Assembly: GCA_049317725.1 (NCBI GenBank)
Contig: JBMOHS010000014.1
Coordinates: 1 to 38,805, forward strand
Direction: 5' to 3'
Length of the DNA stretch: 38,805 nt
From: CAIOZW01 sp049317725
Lineage (GTDB): Bacteria; Acidobacteriota; Blastocatellia; RBC074
Part shown: positions 1-9,313 of the stretch, piece by piece
Layout of the letters: the number at the start of each line of letters is the position of its first letter
Numbering within the stretch: the first letter of the stretch is position 1
Notes under the pieces: model-generated
What the model saw: the letters and a program-made list of their open reading frames with translations, nothing else
Databases searched by the model: none
Told to the model about the DNA's origin: nothing
Program-made: the position numbers and the translations under genes

Positions 1-1292
1 AGAAGGGCATCTTTTGTCGCCGGAACCTGCCGGAAGGCATTGGCAAAGGTCGAGGAGAGCAGATGCTCCTCCCCGCTGGGGGCGCGGTAGCGGAGCGTTC
101 CCCGATGGTAGTGAACAGTGTAGTCGGGGTCTTTGAGGACGTGTCCCGTCAGAATAGCGACGATATCTTCCTCTGGATCGATCTTGCCAGACGTGACCAG
201 TTGCTGGATTCCAGCAAGGGTCACCGCAGAAGCGGGCTCACAGCCGATCCCGTCACGGCCGATCATCGCCTTGGCATCGGCAATCGCCTGTTCCGAGACG
301 CTGGTGACCGTCCCGTCACTGCAGGTCAACCCCCGCACCGCCTTGGGCCACGAGACAGGATTGCCGATCTTGATGGCGGTGGCCAGAGTCGAGGCGGGAG
401 AGACAGCGGTCAGTGATTTCTCCCCTGCTTGCCACATCCGATCAAGCGGGTTTGCTCCCTCGGCTTGGACGATTGTCAGCACCGGAAGGCGCGAAATCAG
501 GCCTCTGACGAGGAGTTCGTGAAATCCCTTGGCGATGGCGGAAGAGTTGCCAAGGTTCCCACCGGGAACCACGATCCGATCCGGAACGGCCCACCCACGT
601 TGCTGGAGCAGCTCGAAGGCAATCGTCTTCTGCCCCTCCAGTCGAAAGGGGTTGATCGAGTTGAGCAGGTAGATCGGGGTCTCGGCGGCGAGTTCACGGA
701 CGAGCCGCATGGCGTCATCGAAGTCGCCTTCGATCTGAATGACGGTCGATCCATAATCGAGGGCCTGGGAGAGCTTGCCGAGCGAGATCTGTCCAGATGG
801 GATGAAGACGACCGAGGTCATCCCGGCACGCGCGGCATAGGCCGCCATCGAGGCTGACGTGTTGCCGGTGCTGGCGCAGGCAACCATGCGGGCGCCCAGA
901 CGCTGTGCCTGGGTGATCCCAGTCGTCATCCCGAGGTCTTTGAAAGATCCGGTCGGGTTCATGCCGAGGTGCTTGAAGGTCAACCCTCTCATCCCAGCAT
1001 AGGCCGCACAACGGGGCGCCTCCCAGAGGGGAGTATTGCCCTCGAGAAAGGTGACGATGTTCGCCTCGTCTGGCTCTGGCAAAAGTTCCCGGTAGCGCCA
1101 GACCCCGCTCTGATCGACCGGACGCCGGGAGCCCAGACGCTCTTCCCATCGAAGCTGCAGACCTGGCCCATCAAGCGTGTCCTCGACCGGAGGGTAGACT
1201 ACATCGAGCAGTCCGTCACAAGCGGGACAGGTGTAGAGCTTCTCCGTGAGGGGCGCTACCTGATGGCAGGCAAGACATTGAAGATGTGGCAT
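1..1292 (-). CDS. thrC: Threonine synthase (partial, C-terminus beyond the window)
   Basis: PLP enzyme that converts O-phospho-L-homoserine to L-threonine, the last step of threonine synthesis. The gene reads leftwards without a stop to base 1, so 430 residues are visible and the C-terminus is missing. The N-terminus has a zinc-ribbon pair of CxxC motifs (C6/C9 and C22/C25), found in many bacterial ThrC proteins. The PLP lysine is K118 in the motif NPTGSFKDLGM. A glycine-rich phosphate-binding segment (VVPGGNLGNSSA) and the late region GIGCEPASA follow as expected. The ATG is preceded by AAGGAG four bases upstream. It lies 16 nt behind the stop of lysC, so it is the third gene of an asd-lysC-thrC operon. 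No frameshift is visible in the readable part. Confidence 0.95.
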   Translation of the reverse strand, partial: MPHLQCLACHQVAPLTEKLYTCPACDGLLDVVYPPVEDTLDGPGLQLRWEERLGSRRPVDQSGVWRYRELLPEPDEANIVTFLEGNTPLWEAPRCAAYAGMRGLTFKHLGMNPTGSFKDLGMTTGITQAQRLGARMVACASTGNTSASMAAYAARAGMTSVVFIPSGQISLGKLSQALDYGSTVIQIEGDFDDAMRLVRELAAETPIYLLNSINPFRLEGQKTIAFELLQQRGWAVPDRIVVPGGNLGNSSAIAKGFHELLVRGLISRLPVLTIVQAEGANPLDRMWQAGEKSLTAVSPASTLATAIKIGNPVSWPKAVRGLTCSDGTVTSVSEQAIADAKAMIGRDGIGCEPASAVTLAGIQQLVTSGKIDPEEDIVAILTGHVLKDPDYTVHYHRGTLRYRAPSGEEHLLSSTFANAFRQVPATKDAL

Positions 1293-1308
1293 GGGACTCC
1301 TTCGACGA

Positions 1309-2721
1309 TCAGAGTTGCGCGGGCTGATCGAGTTGGAAGGCCCGATGGATCGAGCGAACGGCTTCGGCCGCCTCCTTCTCGGTAACGATCAAGGAGATAT
1401 TGAGTTCAGACGATCCCTGCGAGATCGCAATGACATTGACCCCACTCTCCCCGAGTGCGCCAAAGACCTTTCCCGCGACACCCGGAGTTCCCTTCATCCG
1501 ATCCCCGACGACGGCAACGACCGCGACCGACTCATCCTGCTCAATCGATTCGATATGTCCCTGCAGCAGGTCGAGTTCCAGGGCAGATCGCAGCGCCTTG
1601 AGCACGCGCTGCGCCTCGGGTGAACCGACGACGAAACAGAGGTTATTCTCTGACGAGGCCTGGGAGATCATCAGAATGCTGGCCCGTTCGGAGGCGACGG
1701 CAGCGAAGGCCTTGGCCGCAATTCCTGGAATCCCCTGCATCCCTCGGCCACTGATCGTCAGCATTGTCACGTTGCGAAAGGAGGTGACCGCCTTGACCCC
1801 TCGGGAGGAGGGGCGCCCCATCACCGTCACCCGGGTACCCGGATCCTCCGGCTGAAAGCTGTTGAGAATCCGGACAGGGATATCCAGCTTGTAAGCGGGG
1901 AGGATCGTCTTGTAGTGCAGGACTTTCGCGCCGTAATAGGCCAACTCGGCGGCTTCACTGTAGGAGATTTCACGGAGAGTGCGGGCCTCCGGGACTTCCG
2001 TCGGATTGGCCGACATGACGCCATTGACGTCGGTCCAGATCCAGATCTCATCGGCATCGAGAGCGGCACCAAGAATGGAAGCCGAGTAGTCGGATCCGCC
2101 ACGCCCGAGGGTAGTAAGGAGCCCTTCTTCAGTCGCAGCGATGAAGCCCGTGACGACCGGCACGATCCTCTCGTCAAGCCAAGGGCGGAGACGCGCCTGA
2201 GTCCGCAGTCGCGTCGGTTCAAGAAGTGGCTCAGCCGCCCCAAAATGGTCGTTGGTGACGATCAGTTCCGTGGCCTCGATCGGGTGGGAGAGCAGCCCCT
2301 TGGCCGCGATCGCCCCTGCCAGAAGCGGGGCGCAGAGACACTCTCCGACGCCGGAGATGGCGTCGAGCAGGCGCGGCGTCAGCTCATGGACCATCGACAG
2401 GCCAAAGCAGAGCTTCTCCAAGCCGTCCAGTCGGCGGGCGATCAAGCTGAGGGCCTGTTGGCGAGCCTCCGGATCGAGGATGACCTGTTCAGCAACCATC
2501 GTATGCCGCCGCAGAAGTTCGTCCCGGACCGAAGGGTCCCACTCCCCCCGGGCGGCCCGCTCTGCCGTCGCGACAAGCAGGTTGGTGATCCCACTCATCG
2601 CCGAGGTGACGACGACGACCCGATGTCCTTCCGACACCGCACGAGCAACCAGGGTAGCTGCCTCGGCGATGCGCTCGGCGCTTCCTACTGAGGTCCCCCC
2701 AAACTTCATGACAATCAACAT
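1309..2721 (-). CDS. lysC: Aspartate kinase
   Basis: Phosphorylates L-aspartate, the committed step to lysine, threonine, methionine and diaminopimelate. The 470-residue protein starts MLIVMKFGGTSVGS, with the kinase phosphate-binding KFGGTS motif at residues 6-11. TSAMSGITN and GRGGSDYSAS, and the aspartate-binding stretch WTDVNGVMSANP, follow. Two tandem ACT domains form the C-terminal third (each with a V-x-GxxMxGxPG-type opening), so feedback inhibition by an end-product amino acid is likely. A reading extended upstream to 2823 would overlap asd and adds an Arg-rich, unconserved leader; the ATG at 2721 has a GGAGGGAAGG Shine-Dalgarno and is preferred. Monofunctional type: no homoserine dehydrogenase domain follows. 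It lies 64 nt downstream of asd. Confidence 0.96.
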   Translation of the reverse strand: MLIVMKFGGTSVGSAERIAEAATLVARAVSEGHRVVVVTSAMSGITNLLVATAERAARGEWDPSVRDELLRRHTMVAEQVILDPEARQQALSLIARRLDGLEKLCFGLSMVHELTPRLLDAISGVGECLCAPLLAGAIAAKGLLSHPIEATELIVTNDHFGAAEPLLEPTRLRTQARLRPWLDERIVPVVTGFIAATEEGLLTTLGRGGSDYSASILGAALDADEIWIWTDVNGVMSANPTEVPEARTLREISYSEAAELAYYGAKVLHYKTILPAYKLDIPVRILNSFQPEDPGTRVTVMGRPSSRGVKAVTSFRNVTMLTISGRGMQGIPGIAAKAFAAVASERASILMISQASSENNLCFVVGSPEAQRVLKALRSALELDLLQGHIESIEQDESVAVVAVVGDRMKGTPGVAGKVFGALGESGVNVIAISQGSSELNISLIVTEKEAAEAVRSIHRAFQLDQPAQL

Positions 2722-2785
2722 GCGCGGCCCTTCCCTCCCCGTTCCCTCACTCTTGTTTCGCGGCCCGTCTCGTCTGGGCGAGAGC

Positions 2786-3847
2786 CTAGTCGAGAAGCCC
2801 CTGCGCCAGCAGGAGTTCCGCATTGAGCAGCGCTGCCCCAGCCGCCCCCCGAATGGTGTTGTGGCTGATCAAGGTCAACTTGTAGTCGAAGATCGTATCA
2901 CGGGCAATCCGCCCGACGACCGTCGCCATGCCCTTCTCCGCCTCTCGGTCGAGGCGGGGTTGGGGACGGTCGGCCTCCTCGCGCACCAGGATCGGATGGG
3001 CTGGGGCAGTCGGCAGATTGAGTTCCTGCGGCAGCCCACGAAAGCCACGCAGCACCGCCTTGACCTCTTCGAGAGGGGCCGTTTGCCGCAGTTTGACGCG
3101 AACTGACTCGAGGTGCCCATCCTGCACGGGAACCCGATTGCACTGGGCGCTGACGAGGAATGGGGCGGGGTGAATGGTCCCACCGGCAAGGCTCCCGAGA
3201 ATCTTCTGCGGCTCCTCCTCGACCTTCTCCTCCTCGCCGCTGATGTAGGGCAGGACGTTGTCAATGATGTCCATTGAGGCGACGCCGGGATAGCCCGCTC
3301 CCGAAATTGCTTGGAGCGACGTCATCATCACCGCCTCTAAGCCGAAGGCGCGATCGAGCGGTGCCAGGGCGAGGACCAAGCCGATCGTCGTACAGTTCGG
3401 ATTGGTCACCAGAAACCCTTTCTGGTATCCGCGGTTTCGCTGCTGAACCGGAATGAGCTGCAGGTGGTCCGGGTTGATCTCTGGCACCAGGAGAGGGACG
3501 TCCGCGGCCATCCGAAAGGCCGACGAGTTGCTGATCACCGGATACCCTGCCGCAGCAAAGGCCGCTTCCGCCACCCGGGCAGTATCCGACGGGAGGCTGG
3601 CAATGACCAGATCACAATCGAGAGGGGGAGCACACGGCTGCAACCGCATCTCGCGCACCTCTGCCGGCATCTCCCACGGCAACTTCCAGGGACAGGCCTC
3701 CACAAATCGCTTGCCTTCCGAGCGATCGGAAGCCGCCAAGGCCCCCACTTCGAAATATGGGTGATCCCGCAACATATGGATCAGGCGCTGCCCGACTGTT
3801 CCCGTCGCGCCGAGAATCCCTACCCGCCGTTTGCGTCGCTCTTTCAT
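2786..3847 (-). CDS. asd: Aspartate-semialdehyde dehydrogenase
   Basis: NADPH-dependent reduction of aspartyl phosphate to aspartate semialdehyde, directly after aspartate kinase. The protein (353 residues) opens with a Rossmann nucleotide-binding motif GILGATGTVGQRL. The catalytic cysteine is C152 in VTNPNCTTIGL. The later segment with ISGAGYPG and a C-terminal half of the archaeal/fungal-type ASADH family is visible. I chose ATG at 3847, which has AAAGGA five bases upstream, over an in-frame TTG at 3871. It is the first gene of the asd-lysC-thrC operon; a near-consensus promoter sits about 50 nt upstream. Ordinary housekeeping gene, no anomalies seen. Confidence 0.95.
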   Translation of the reverse strand: MKERRKRRVGILGATGTVGQRLIHMLRDHPYFEVGALAASDRSEGKRFVEACPWKLPWEMPAEVREMRLQPCAPPLDCDLVIASLPSDTARVAEAAFAAAGYPVISNSSAFRMAADVPLLVPEINPDHLQLIPVQQRNRGYQKGFLVTNPNCTTIGLVLALAPLDRAFGLEAVMMTSLQAISGAGYPGVASMDIIDNVLPYISGEEEKVEEEPQKILGSLAGGTIHPAPFLVSAQCNRVPVQDGHLESVRVKLRQTAPLEEVKAVLRGFRGLPQELNLPTAPAHPILVREEADRPQPRLDREAEKGMATVVGRIARDTIFDYKLTLISHNTIRGAAGAALLNAELLLAQGLLD

Positions 3848-3897
3848 GCCGTCCTTTCCCTTCCCTTTCAATCGCTGCTCAACGAAAACGAAGGCGA

Positions 3898-3926
3898 ATG
3901 GTAGGGCGAGCGTTCCCCCTTGTCAA
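3898..3926 (-). promoter_or_regulatory. Sigma70-type promoter of asd-lysC-thrC
   Basis: On the minus strand TTGACA (3921-3926) and TACCAT (3898-3903) are separated by exactly 17 nt. Transcription would start near 3890, about 45 nt before the asd ATG. This separates the aspartate operon from the upstream selD gene. It is a sequence match only. Confidence 0.65.
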
Positions 3927-3968
3927 GAATTGGCTTGACCAGCCAGGGCGCACCCGGCCTGATCGCAC

Positions 3969-4006
3969 GAAAAAGCAAAGCCCGGGCCTCCAGCCCCGTG
4001 CGGGCG
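3969..4006 (-). terminator. Possible weak intrinsic terminator after selD
   Basis: On the minus strand GCCCG and CGGGC can pair across a GC-rich loop, followed by TTTGCTTTTTCG. It lies between the selD stop and the asd promoter, the right place for termination. The stem is short and the loop itself is GC-rich, so other folds are possible. Confidence 0.35.
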
Positions 4007-4052
4007 AATCCCGTGAAGGTCGGTGCTGAAGCCGGACCCACGGCGGAGGGTC

Positions 4053-5105
4053 TCACCTCCCACTCTCCCCGAGAACGATCAGCGCGTGGCTCTCCAGTTC
4101 GGTTACCCGCCCAATGACGGCGACCTCCGGATAGGCTGGACGAAGCCGATCGAGCATCGGGCCGACCTTGGACTCGGGCAACGCCATCAACATTCCTCCG
4201 GCGGTCTGTGGATCAAAGAGGACGCTGCACATCTCTTTCGACAACTCGGCGGAGAGAGAGACGTCCTCCCCAACATACTCGCGGTTGGTACGATCGCCCT
4301 GCGTCAGCATCCGTTGGGCAGCCATCTCGAGAGCTCCCGGTAAGATCGGGAGACGATTGGCCTCCAGTTCCAGCGTCACCCGACTGGCACGGGCCATCTC
4401 CCAGGCATGACCGAGGAGCCCAAACCCAGTGATGTCGGTCGCCGCTCTTACCCCAAAGGCACGGATCGCCTCACCGGCCTCGCGGCCTGAAGTCAACATC
4501 GTCGCGGTGACGTTCTGCTCCATCTCCGGAGTCGCTTTGCCAAACTTGATCCCCGTCGCAAGAAGACCGGTTCCAAGCGGCTTGGTGAGGATCAAACAGT
4601 CCCCAGGACGCGCCCCCCGATTGCGGGCAATCTCCCTGGGGTCGATCAGCCCCGTCACTGCATACCCAAACATGATCTGGTCGTTCTGGACGCTGTGGCC
4701 GCCGACGAGGGTGACGGCGTTCTCCGTCAGAGTCGAGAGGCCACCCCGCATGATCTCCCCAAGAATCGCGAGATCGACCCCTTGACGCGGAAAGGCCGTG
4801 ATCGCCAGTGCAGTAACGGGTCGTCCTCCCATCGCCCAGACATCGTTCAAGGCGTTGAGAGCCGCGATCCGACCGAAATCGAAGGCGTCATCGACCACCG
4901 GTGTGAAGAAGTCGACCGTTTGGACGAGCGCCAGCTCATCGGTCAGGCGGTAGACCGCTGCATCGTCGGCGTCCTCAAAGCCCACCAAGAGGTTGGGATC
5001 GGCTGGTTGAATGGGTAGACTGCCCAGCACCTGGGCAAGCGCGCTTGGCGCGAGCTTGGCCGCTCAACCGGCACAGTCGACCAATTGGGTCAATCGGGTC
5101 TCCAT
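4053..5105 (-). CDS. selD: Selenide, water dikinase containing selenocysteine (in-frame TGA)
   Basis: Makes selenophosphate from selenide and ATP, the selenium donor for Sec-tRNA and selenouridine. Read from ATG 5105 (with AAAGGAG six bases upstream) the N-terminus is METRLTQLVDCAG-U-AAKLAP, where U is an in-frame TGA at 5064-5066. This aligns with E. coli SelD around its essential Cys17-x-x-Lys20 (AGCGCKISP): U14 takes the place of Cys17 and K17 that of Lys20. Sec at this position is well known in the family. The rest is canonical: VQTVDFFTPVVDD, NALNDVWAMGG, GGHSVQNDQ, DITGFGLLGHAWEM. Total length is 350 codons, normal for SelD. A standard reading would start at GTG 5030 and lose the active site. 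The gene lies 128 nt downstream of recA. No selA, selB or tRNA-Sec gene is visible in this window. Confidence 0.93.
5033..5066 (-). promoter_or_regulatory. Candidate bacterial SECIS hairpin after the Sec UGA of selD
   Basis: Immediately 3' of the UGA (5066-5064) the mRNA can fold as CAAGC (5058-5054) with GCUUG (5040-5036), a two-base UC bulge (5053-5052), then GCG (5051-5049) with CGC (5043-5041). This closes a five-base loop CCAAG. Two more G-C pairs (5061-5060 with 5034-5033) extend the base past one mismatch. The loop begins 16 nt after the UGA. A stem with a bulged U and a G-containing apical loop is the known form of bacterial SECIS elements. The fold was drawn by eye. Confidence 0.55.
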
Positions 5106-5117
5106 CACCGCTCCTTT

Positions 5118-5153
5118 CTAGGGGATTTTTCTTGTCTAAGGGATTTTTCTTGA
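5118..5153. repeat. Two tandem 18-nt repeats ahead of selD
   Basis: Two 18-nt units (5118-5135 and 5136-5153), each of the form CTA(G/A)GGGATTTTTCTTG plus one base, differ at two positions. They are head-to-tail, directly upstream of the selD Shine-Dalgarno in the recA-selD gap. On the minus strand each unit gives an A-rich then C-rich stretch. No function is recognised. Confidence 0.8.
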
Positions 5154-5233
5154 GTGGGTCTTCGTCGACTGCCCTTCCCCCCTCACTCACCACCACGCAA
5201 TTCCCGGGCGATGAGCGAGGGGAGGAGCAAGAT

Positions 5234-6358
<1,125 letters not shown>

Positions 6359-6814
6359 GATGTGTTTCGTCCTCTCTGAATTCCTTCCAACATTTGGTGA
6401 TCAGTCCCCTCTCGCGACACGGCGGTCTCTTCAGGCTCTTCCATCGAAGACCTGCCAACCATGGGGGAACGGGTCTGATTGCGCCGTCATTCCAACAAAC
6501 GGCAAGCCTAGACTGCCGCTTGGTACGAATTGTGGGCGTCGGAGGGCCGGCTGCACCACCAGCGATGAGAGAGAGGACTCCGGCTTCCGACTGCCCGATG
6601 ACCAACTCCCCGGAGAGACCCGAAGAGAGTTGATCGTTGCAGGCTCCTTCGACTCCGCGAACTCCCCTCGCGGGGACCGATTCGCCAAGCCACTCCGCTC
6701 CCTCGCCCCCAGCAGCGTTGCGTGCCCAGCGCAAAGCTCCCAGCCGGGGTGACAGAAGCCCACGCAGTATAGCCGAGATGAGATGCCCCTGCCAGCGTCT
6801 GGTACGCCAGCCGA
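6359..6814. other. Non-coding 456-nt gap between recA and the TPR gene
   Basis: No reading frame here has coding-like composition plus a start and ribosome binding site. The recA leader occupies its left end. Most of the rest is a decayed repeat-like element (6486-6753, separate entry). I looked for tmRNA, RNase P RNA and SRP RNA hallmarks without success. Confidence 0.6.
6486..6753. repeat. Putative decayed MITE-like repeat element
   Basis: The plus strand begins GTCATTCCAACAAACGG at 6486, and the minus strand begins GTCACCCCGGCTGGGAG from 6753. These form imperfect terminal inverted repeats of the GTCAYYCC type, about 268 nt apart. Inside, 6632-6656 on the minus strand contains GGAGTCGAAGGAGCCTGCAA. 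This resembles the widespread bacterial intergenic repeats with GAGCGGAGTCGAAGGATCTGCA. No transposase is encoded. Identification is from memory of such repeats; one copy in the window. Confidence 0.4.
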
Positions 6815-8074
6815 TCAAGACTTCTTGAGATCGCGACCTGCGGTCCGGCGACTTGGAAACGGGGTGAGGTCCGTCGGAAGGGCGTGCAACTGAAGGTCTT
6901 GCCAGAGCAGATCGTGAAAGCGGGTCTCCTCGACCTTGGGTTTGCGGCCGGGAAAGAGGCTTCCCCAACCGAGCACAGGGGGACCGGGCAGCGGATCTCC
7001 ATTTTTGGTTTCGATGGCTTGGCGGTAGGAAGCCTTCTGCGGTTTCAGTTCGTAGGCGGCCTGCAGGTGCTTACGTGCCTCAACGATCCGGTTCGTCTGC
7101 CAGTAGAGAAAACCGAGGCTATACTGGGCGACATCGAAATGCGGGTCGAGCCGGACGGCTTTCAGCAGGTGCCGCAGGGCCTGCTCCAGTCGCCCGTTGT
7201 CAAGATAGGCTCGCCCGACCAGGTAGTGGGTCTCCGGAGTCGGGTTGAGCGCCAGCGCACGTTTGAGGTGGGGCAGCGCTTTGGCCATCTTGCCTTCCCT
7301 GGCCAGCAGCCGCCCGAGCCCGTAGTGGGCCGCGAAGGAGTTGGCATCGAGGGCAATCGCCTTCTCGAGGTGGAGTTGAGCCGCATCTTCTTCGCCGATG
7401 TCCCCGCTGAGCAATCCCAGCAGGAGACGCGCCCCGAAGTGGTCGGACTGTTGCTCGAGTGCAGTCCGCAGAAAGAGTGACGACTCAATCGATTTTCCGA
7501 GAAGAAAGTAGTACTCGCCGAGGATGAAGCGGAGTTCGGCGTTATGCTCGTCAAGGGCCAGTGCGCTTTCAAAGGCACGCAGCGCACGTCGAGTCCGCCC
7601 CTCGCCAAGCAGCATCGCCCCTTCCTCAATCCGCTCGACAAACTCCTCGCGGTGCGGTCCACGGTAGGTGGCGATGACACGCTCGCACCGCTCATCGAGC
7701 CGCTCGCGTTCCGCCGTCTCCTGGTAGTGGCGGGCCACTCGCATCCGCCAGCGATGCTCGAGCTCTTCCGCGTCGAGGGCTTGGCGCTCCGTCAGAAGCT
7801 CGGTCAGCGATTCGAGCATCATATGGTCGTAGAAGCTGCCCGTCGCCTGCTGTTGGGCAATCTCCAAGAGCTGCTCAAACCGCTCATTTGCCCGGGCGAG
7901 CGCCGACTCAAGGGTGCTGATCCGCTCGAGAAGGTGCTCTTCGAGGGTGTTGTCGATCCCCTCCCCCGGAATTGAGTCGGGAGTCCGGGAGATGACCAGC
8001 AGGTAGGCCCCACAGGCCTCGCAGTGATCTGCCCCGTGGGGATTGGCCTTCTTGCAACGCTGGCAATAGATCAT
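6815..8074 (-). CDS. Zinc-ribbon tetratricopeptide-repeat protein
   Basis: Function unknown; likely a cytoplasmic protein-protein interaction scaffold, since no signal peptide or membrane segment is seen. The N-terminus is a zinc ribbon with two CxxC pairs (C4/C7 and C18/C21). An extended helical, partly coiled-coil region rich in Glu/Arg follows (about residues 40-170). Then comes an array of about six TPR units (about 150-345), visible as repeats of the type A..L..AL.LDP. The 419-residue protein ends in a Pro/Arg-rich tail with DLKKS. The ATG overlaps the thiolase stop as ATGA, so translation is probably coupled to the thiolase. The start is therefore well fixed. I do not recognise a named family. 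Confidence 0.85.
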   Translation of the reverse strand: MIYCQRCKKANPHGADHCEACGAYLLVISRTPDSIPGEGIDNTLEEHLLERISTLESALARANERFEQLLEIAQQQATGSFYDHMMLESLTELLTERQALDAEELEHRWRMRVARHYQETAERERLDERCERVIATYRGPHREEFVERIEEGAMLLGEGRTRRALRAFESALALDEHNAELRFILGEYYFLLGKSIESSLFLRTALEQQSDHFGARLLLGLLSGDIGEEDAAQLHLEKAIALDANSFAAHYGLGRLLAREGKMAKALPHLKRALALNPTPETHYLVGRAYLDNGRLEQALRHLLKAVRLDPHFDVAQYSLGFLYWQTNRIVEARKHLQAAYELKPQKASYRQAIETKNGDPLPGPPVLGWGSLFPGRKPKVEETRFHDLLWQDLQLHALPTDLTPFPSRRTAGRDLKKS

Positions 8075-9267
8075 TGGGTTGCCTCTCTCTCCACCGCCAG
8101 AGCGACGGCATTCCCCCCTCCAAGACAGAGGGCGGCGATTCCACGGGAGCGATTGCGTCGACGTAACTCGTAGAGGAGCGTCACCAGGACGCGGGTCCCG
8201 GAAGCCCCGATCGGGTGTCCCAGCGCAATTGCTCCCCCATTGACATTGACCCGTGCCGGATCGAGCCCCAGTTCGCGAATCAACGCGACCGACTGTGCCG
8301 CGAAGGCCTCGTTGATCTCAAAGAGATCGACCTCGCCCAAGTCCCATCCCGCCTTCCGCGCCACCCTCCCAATCGCTTCCAGGGGAGCCATCATCACGAG
8401 CGACGGCTCGATCCCCGAAACTGCTTGTGCGACCACGCGCGCGAGAGGATCCATTCCGAGATCTTCTGCCAACGCACGATGGGTCAGCAGCACCGCGGCA
8501 GCCCCATCATTGATCGTCGATGCGTTTCCCGCCGTCACCGTCCCCTCCGCCCGAAAAGCGGGCCGGAGCTCGGCCAGTGTGGCGGGGGTCGTGCCTGGCC
8601 GAGGCCCTTCGTCTGTCTCGACGATGACGGTCCCACCTTTTCGCTGATCGATCGAGACGGGGCAGATCTCGTCGCGGAACCGACCTGCCTCCATTGCTTC
8701 AATGGCACGGCGCTGCGATTCAGCGGCGTACTGGTCCTGCATCTCCCGCGTCACCCCATACCGTTCCGCCACCACCTCGGCCGTCTCTCCCATGTGCCAA
8801 TGGTCCCGTGCACACCAGAGACCATCCCGTACCAGTGAGTCAATCAGGGCCCCATCGCCCAATCGATAGCCCTCTCTTGCCTGCGAAAGAAGGTAGGGAG
8901 CGTTGGACATCGACTCCATGCCACCCGCCAGCACCACCTCTTGATCTCCAAGCTGGATCGCTTGCGTCGCGAGCATGACACTCCTCAAGCCCGACCCGCA
9001 GACCATATTGACGGTCATCGCCGAGGCGGTTGGGGGCAGACCGGCTTCAAGTGCTGCCTGCCGTGCCGGGTTCTGTCCCAGCCCCGCCTGCAGGACACAC
9101 CCCAGCAGGACTTCGCCAACCCGTTCGGGGGAGACTCTAGATCGCTCCAAGACCGCCCGCACCGCCAACGCCCCCAGTTGCGGCGCCGTCAGCGCCTTGA
9201 GCGCTCCCTGGAACTTCCCGATCGGCGTACGCGCCGCCGTAACAATGACCGCCTCTCTCCCTTTCAT
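8071..9267 (-). CDS. Acetyl-CoA C-acetyltransferase (thiolase)
   Basis: Degradative/biosynthetic thiolase that interconverts two acetyl-CoA with acetoacetyl-CoA, or performs the thiolytic step of beta-oxidation on other acyl-CoAs. Length (398 residues) and all catalytic landmarks are typical. The acyl-carrying Cys is C90 in NMVCGSGL, His is H351 in GHPIGASG, and the second Cys is C381 in CLGGGN. NGGAIALGHP and the SMSNAPYLL segment support the acetoacetyl-CoA thiolase subgroup. The ATG is preceded by GGGGAGT. A promoter with a perfect TATAAT lies upstream. The gene is translationally coupled to a zinc-ribbon TPR protein, which is not a usual partner. Exact substrate chain length cannot be read from the sequence. 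Confidence 0.93.
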   Translation of the reverse strand: MKGREAVIVTAARTPIGKFQGALKALTAPQLGALAVRAVLERSRVSPERVGEVLLGCVLQAGLGQNPARQAALEAGLPPTASAMTVNMVCGSGLRSVMLATQAIQLGDQEVVLAGGMESMSNAPYLLSQAREGYRLGDGALIDSLVRDGLWCARDHWHMGETAEVVAERYGVTREMQDQYAAESQRRAIEAMEAGRFRDEICPVSIDQRKGGTVIVETDEGPRPGTTPATLAELRPAFRAEGTVTAGNASTINDGAAAVLLTHRALAEDLGMDPLARVVAQAVSGIEPSLVMMAPLEAIGRVARKAGWDLGEVDLFEINEAFAAQSVALIRELGLDPARVNVNGGAIALGHPIGASGTRVLVTLLYELRRRNRSRGIAALCLGGGNAVALAVEREATQ

Positions 9268-9313
9268 CGATTACTCCCCTTCTACTCCTCTTCCTTTCTT
9301 TTATGATCTGCAG

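Noticed and set aside
5030..5105. TGA at 5064-5066 as a true stop that makes selD a pseudogene
   Set aside because: The upstream codons match the SelD active-site region exactly in frame, with a good ribosome binding site, and Sec at this position is known in the family.
6359..6420. LexA-type SOS box upstream of recA
   Set aside because: No palindrome of the known GAAC-N4-GTTC or CTGT-N8-ACAG kinds is visible in the leader.
6700..6790. GACAGAAGCCC near 6751, reminiscent of the RNase P RNA 3' region
   Set aside because: The matching conserved 5' region (GAGGAAAGUCC-like) is missing at the expected distance, and the stretch is better explained by a repeat end.
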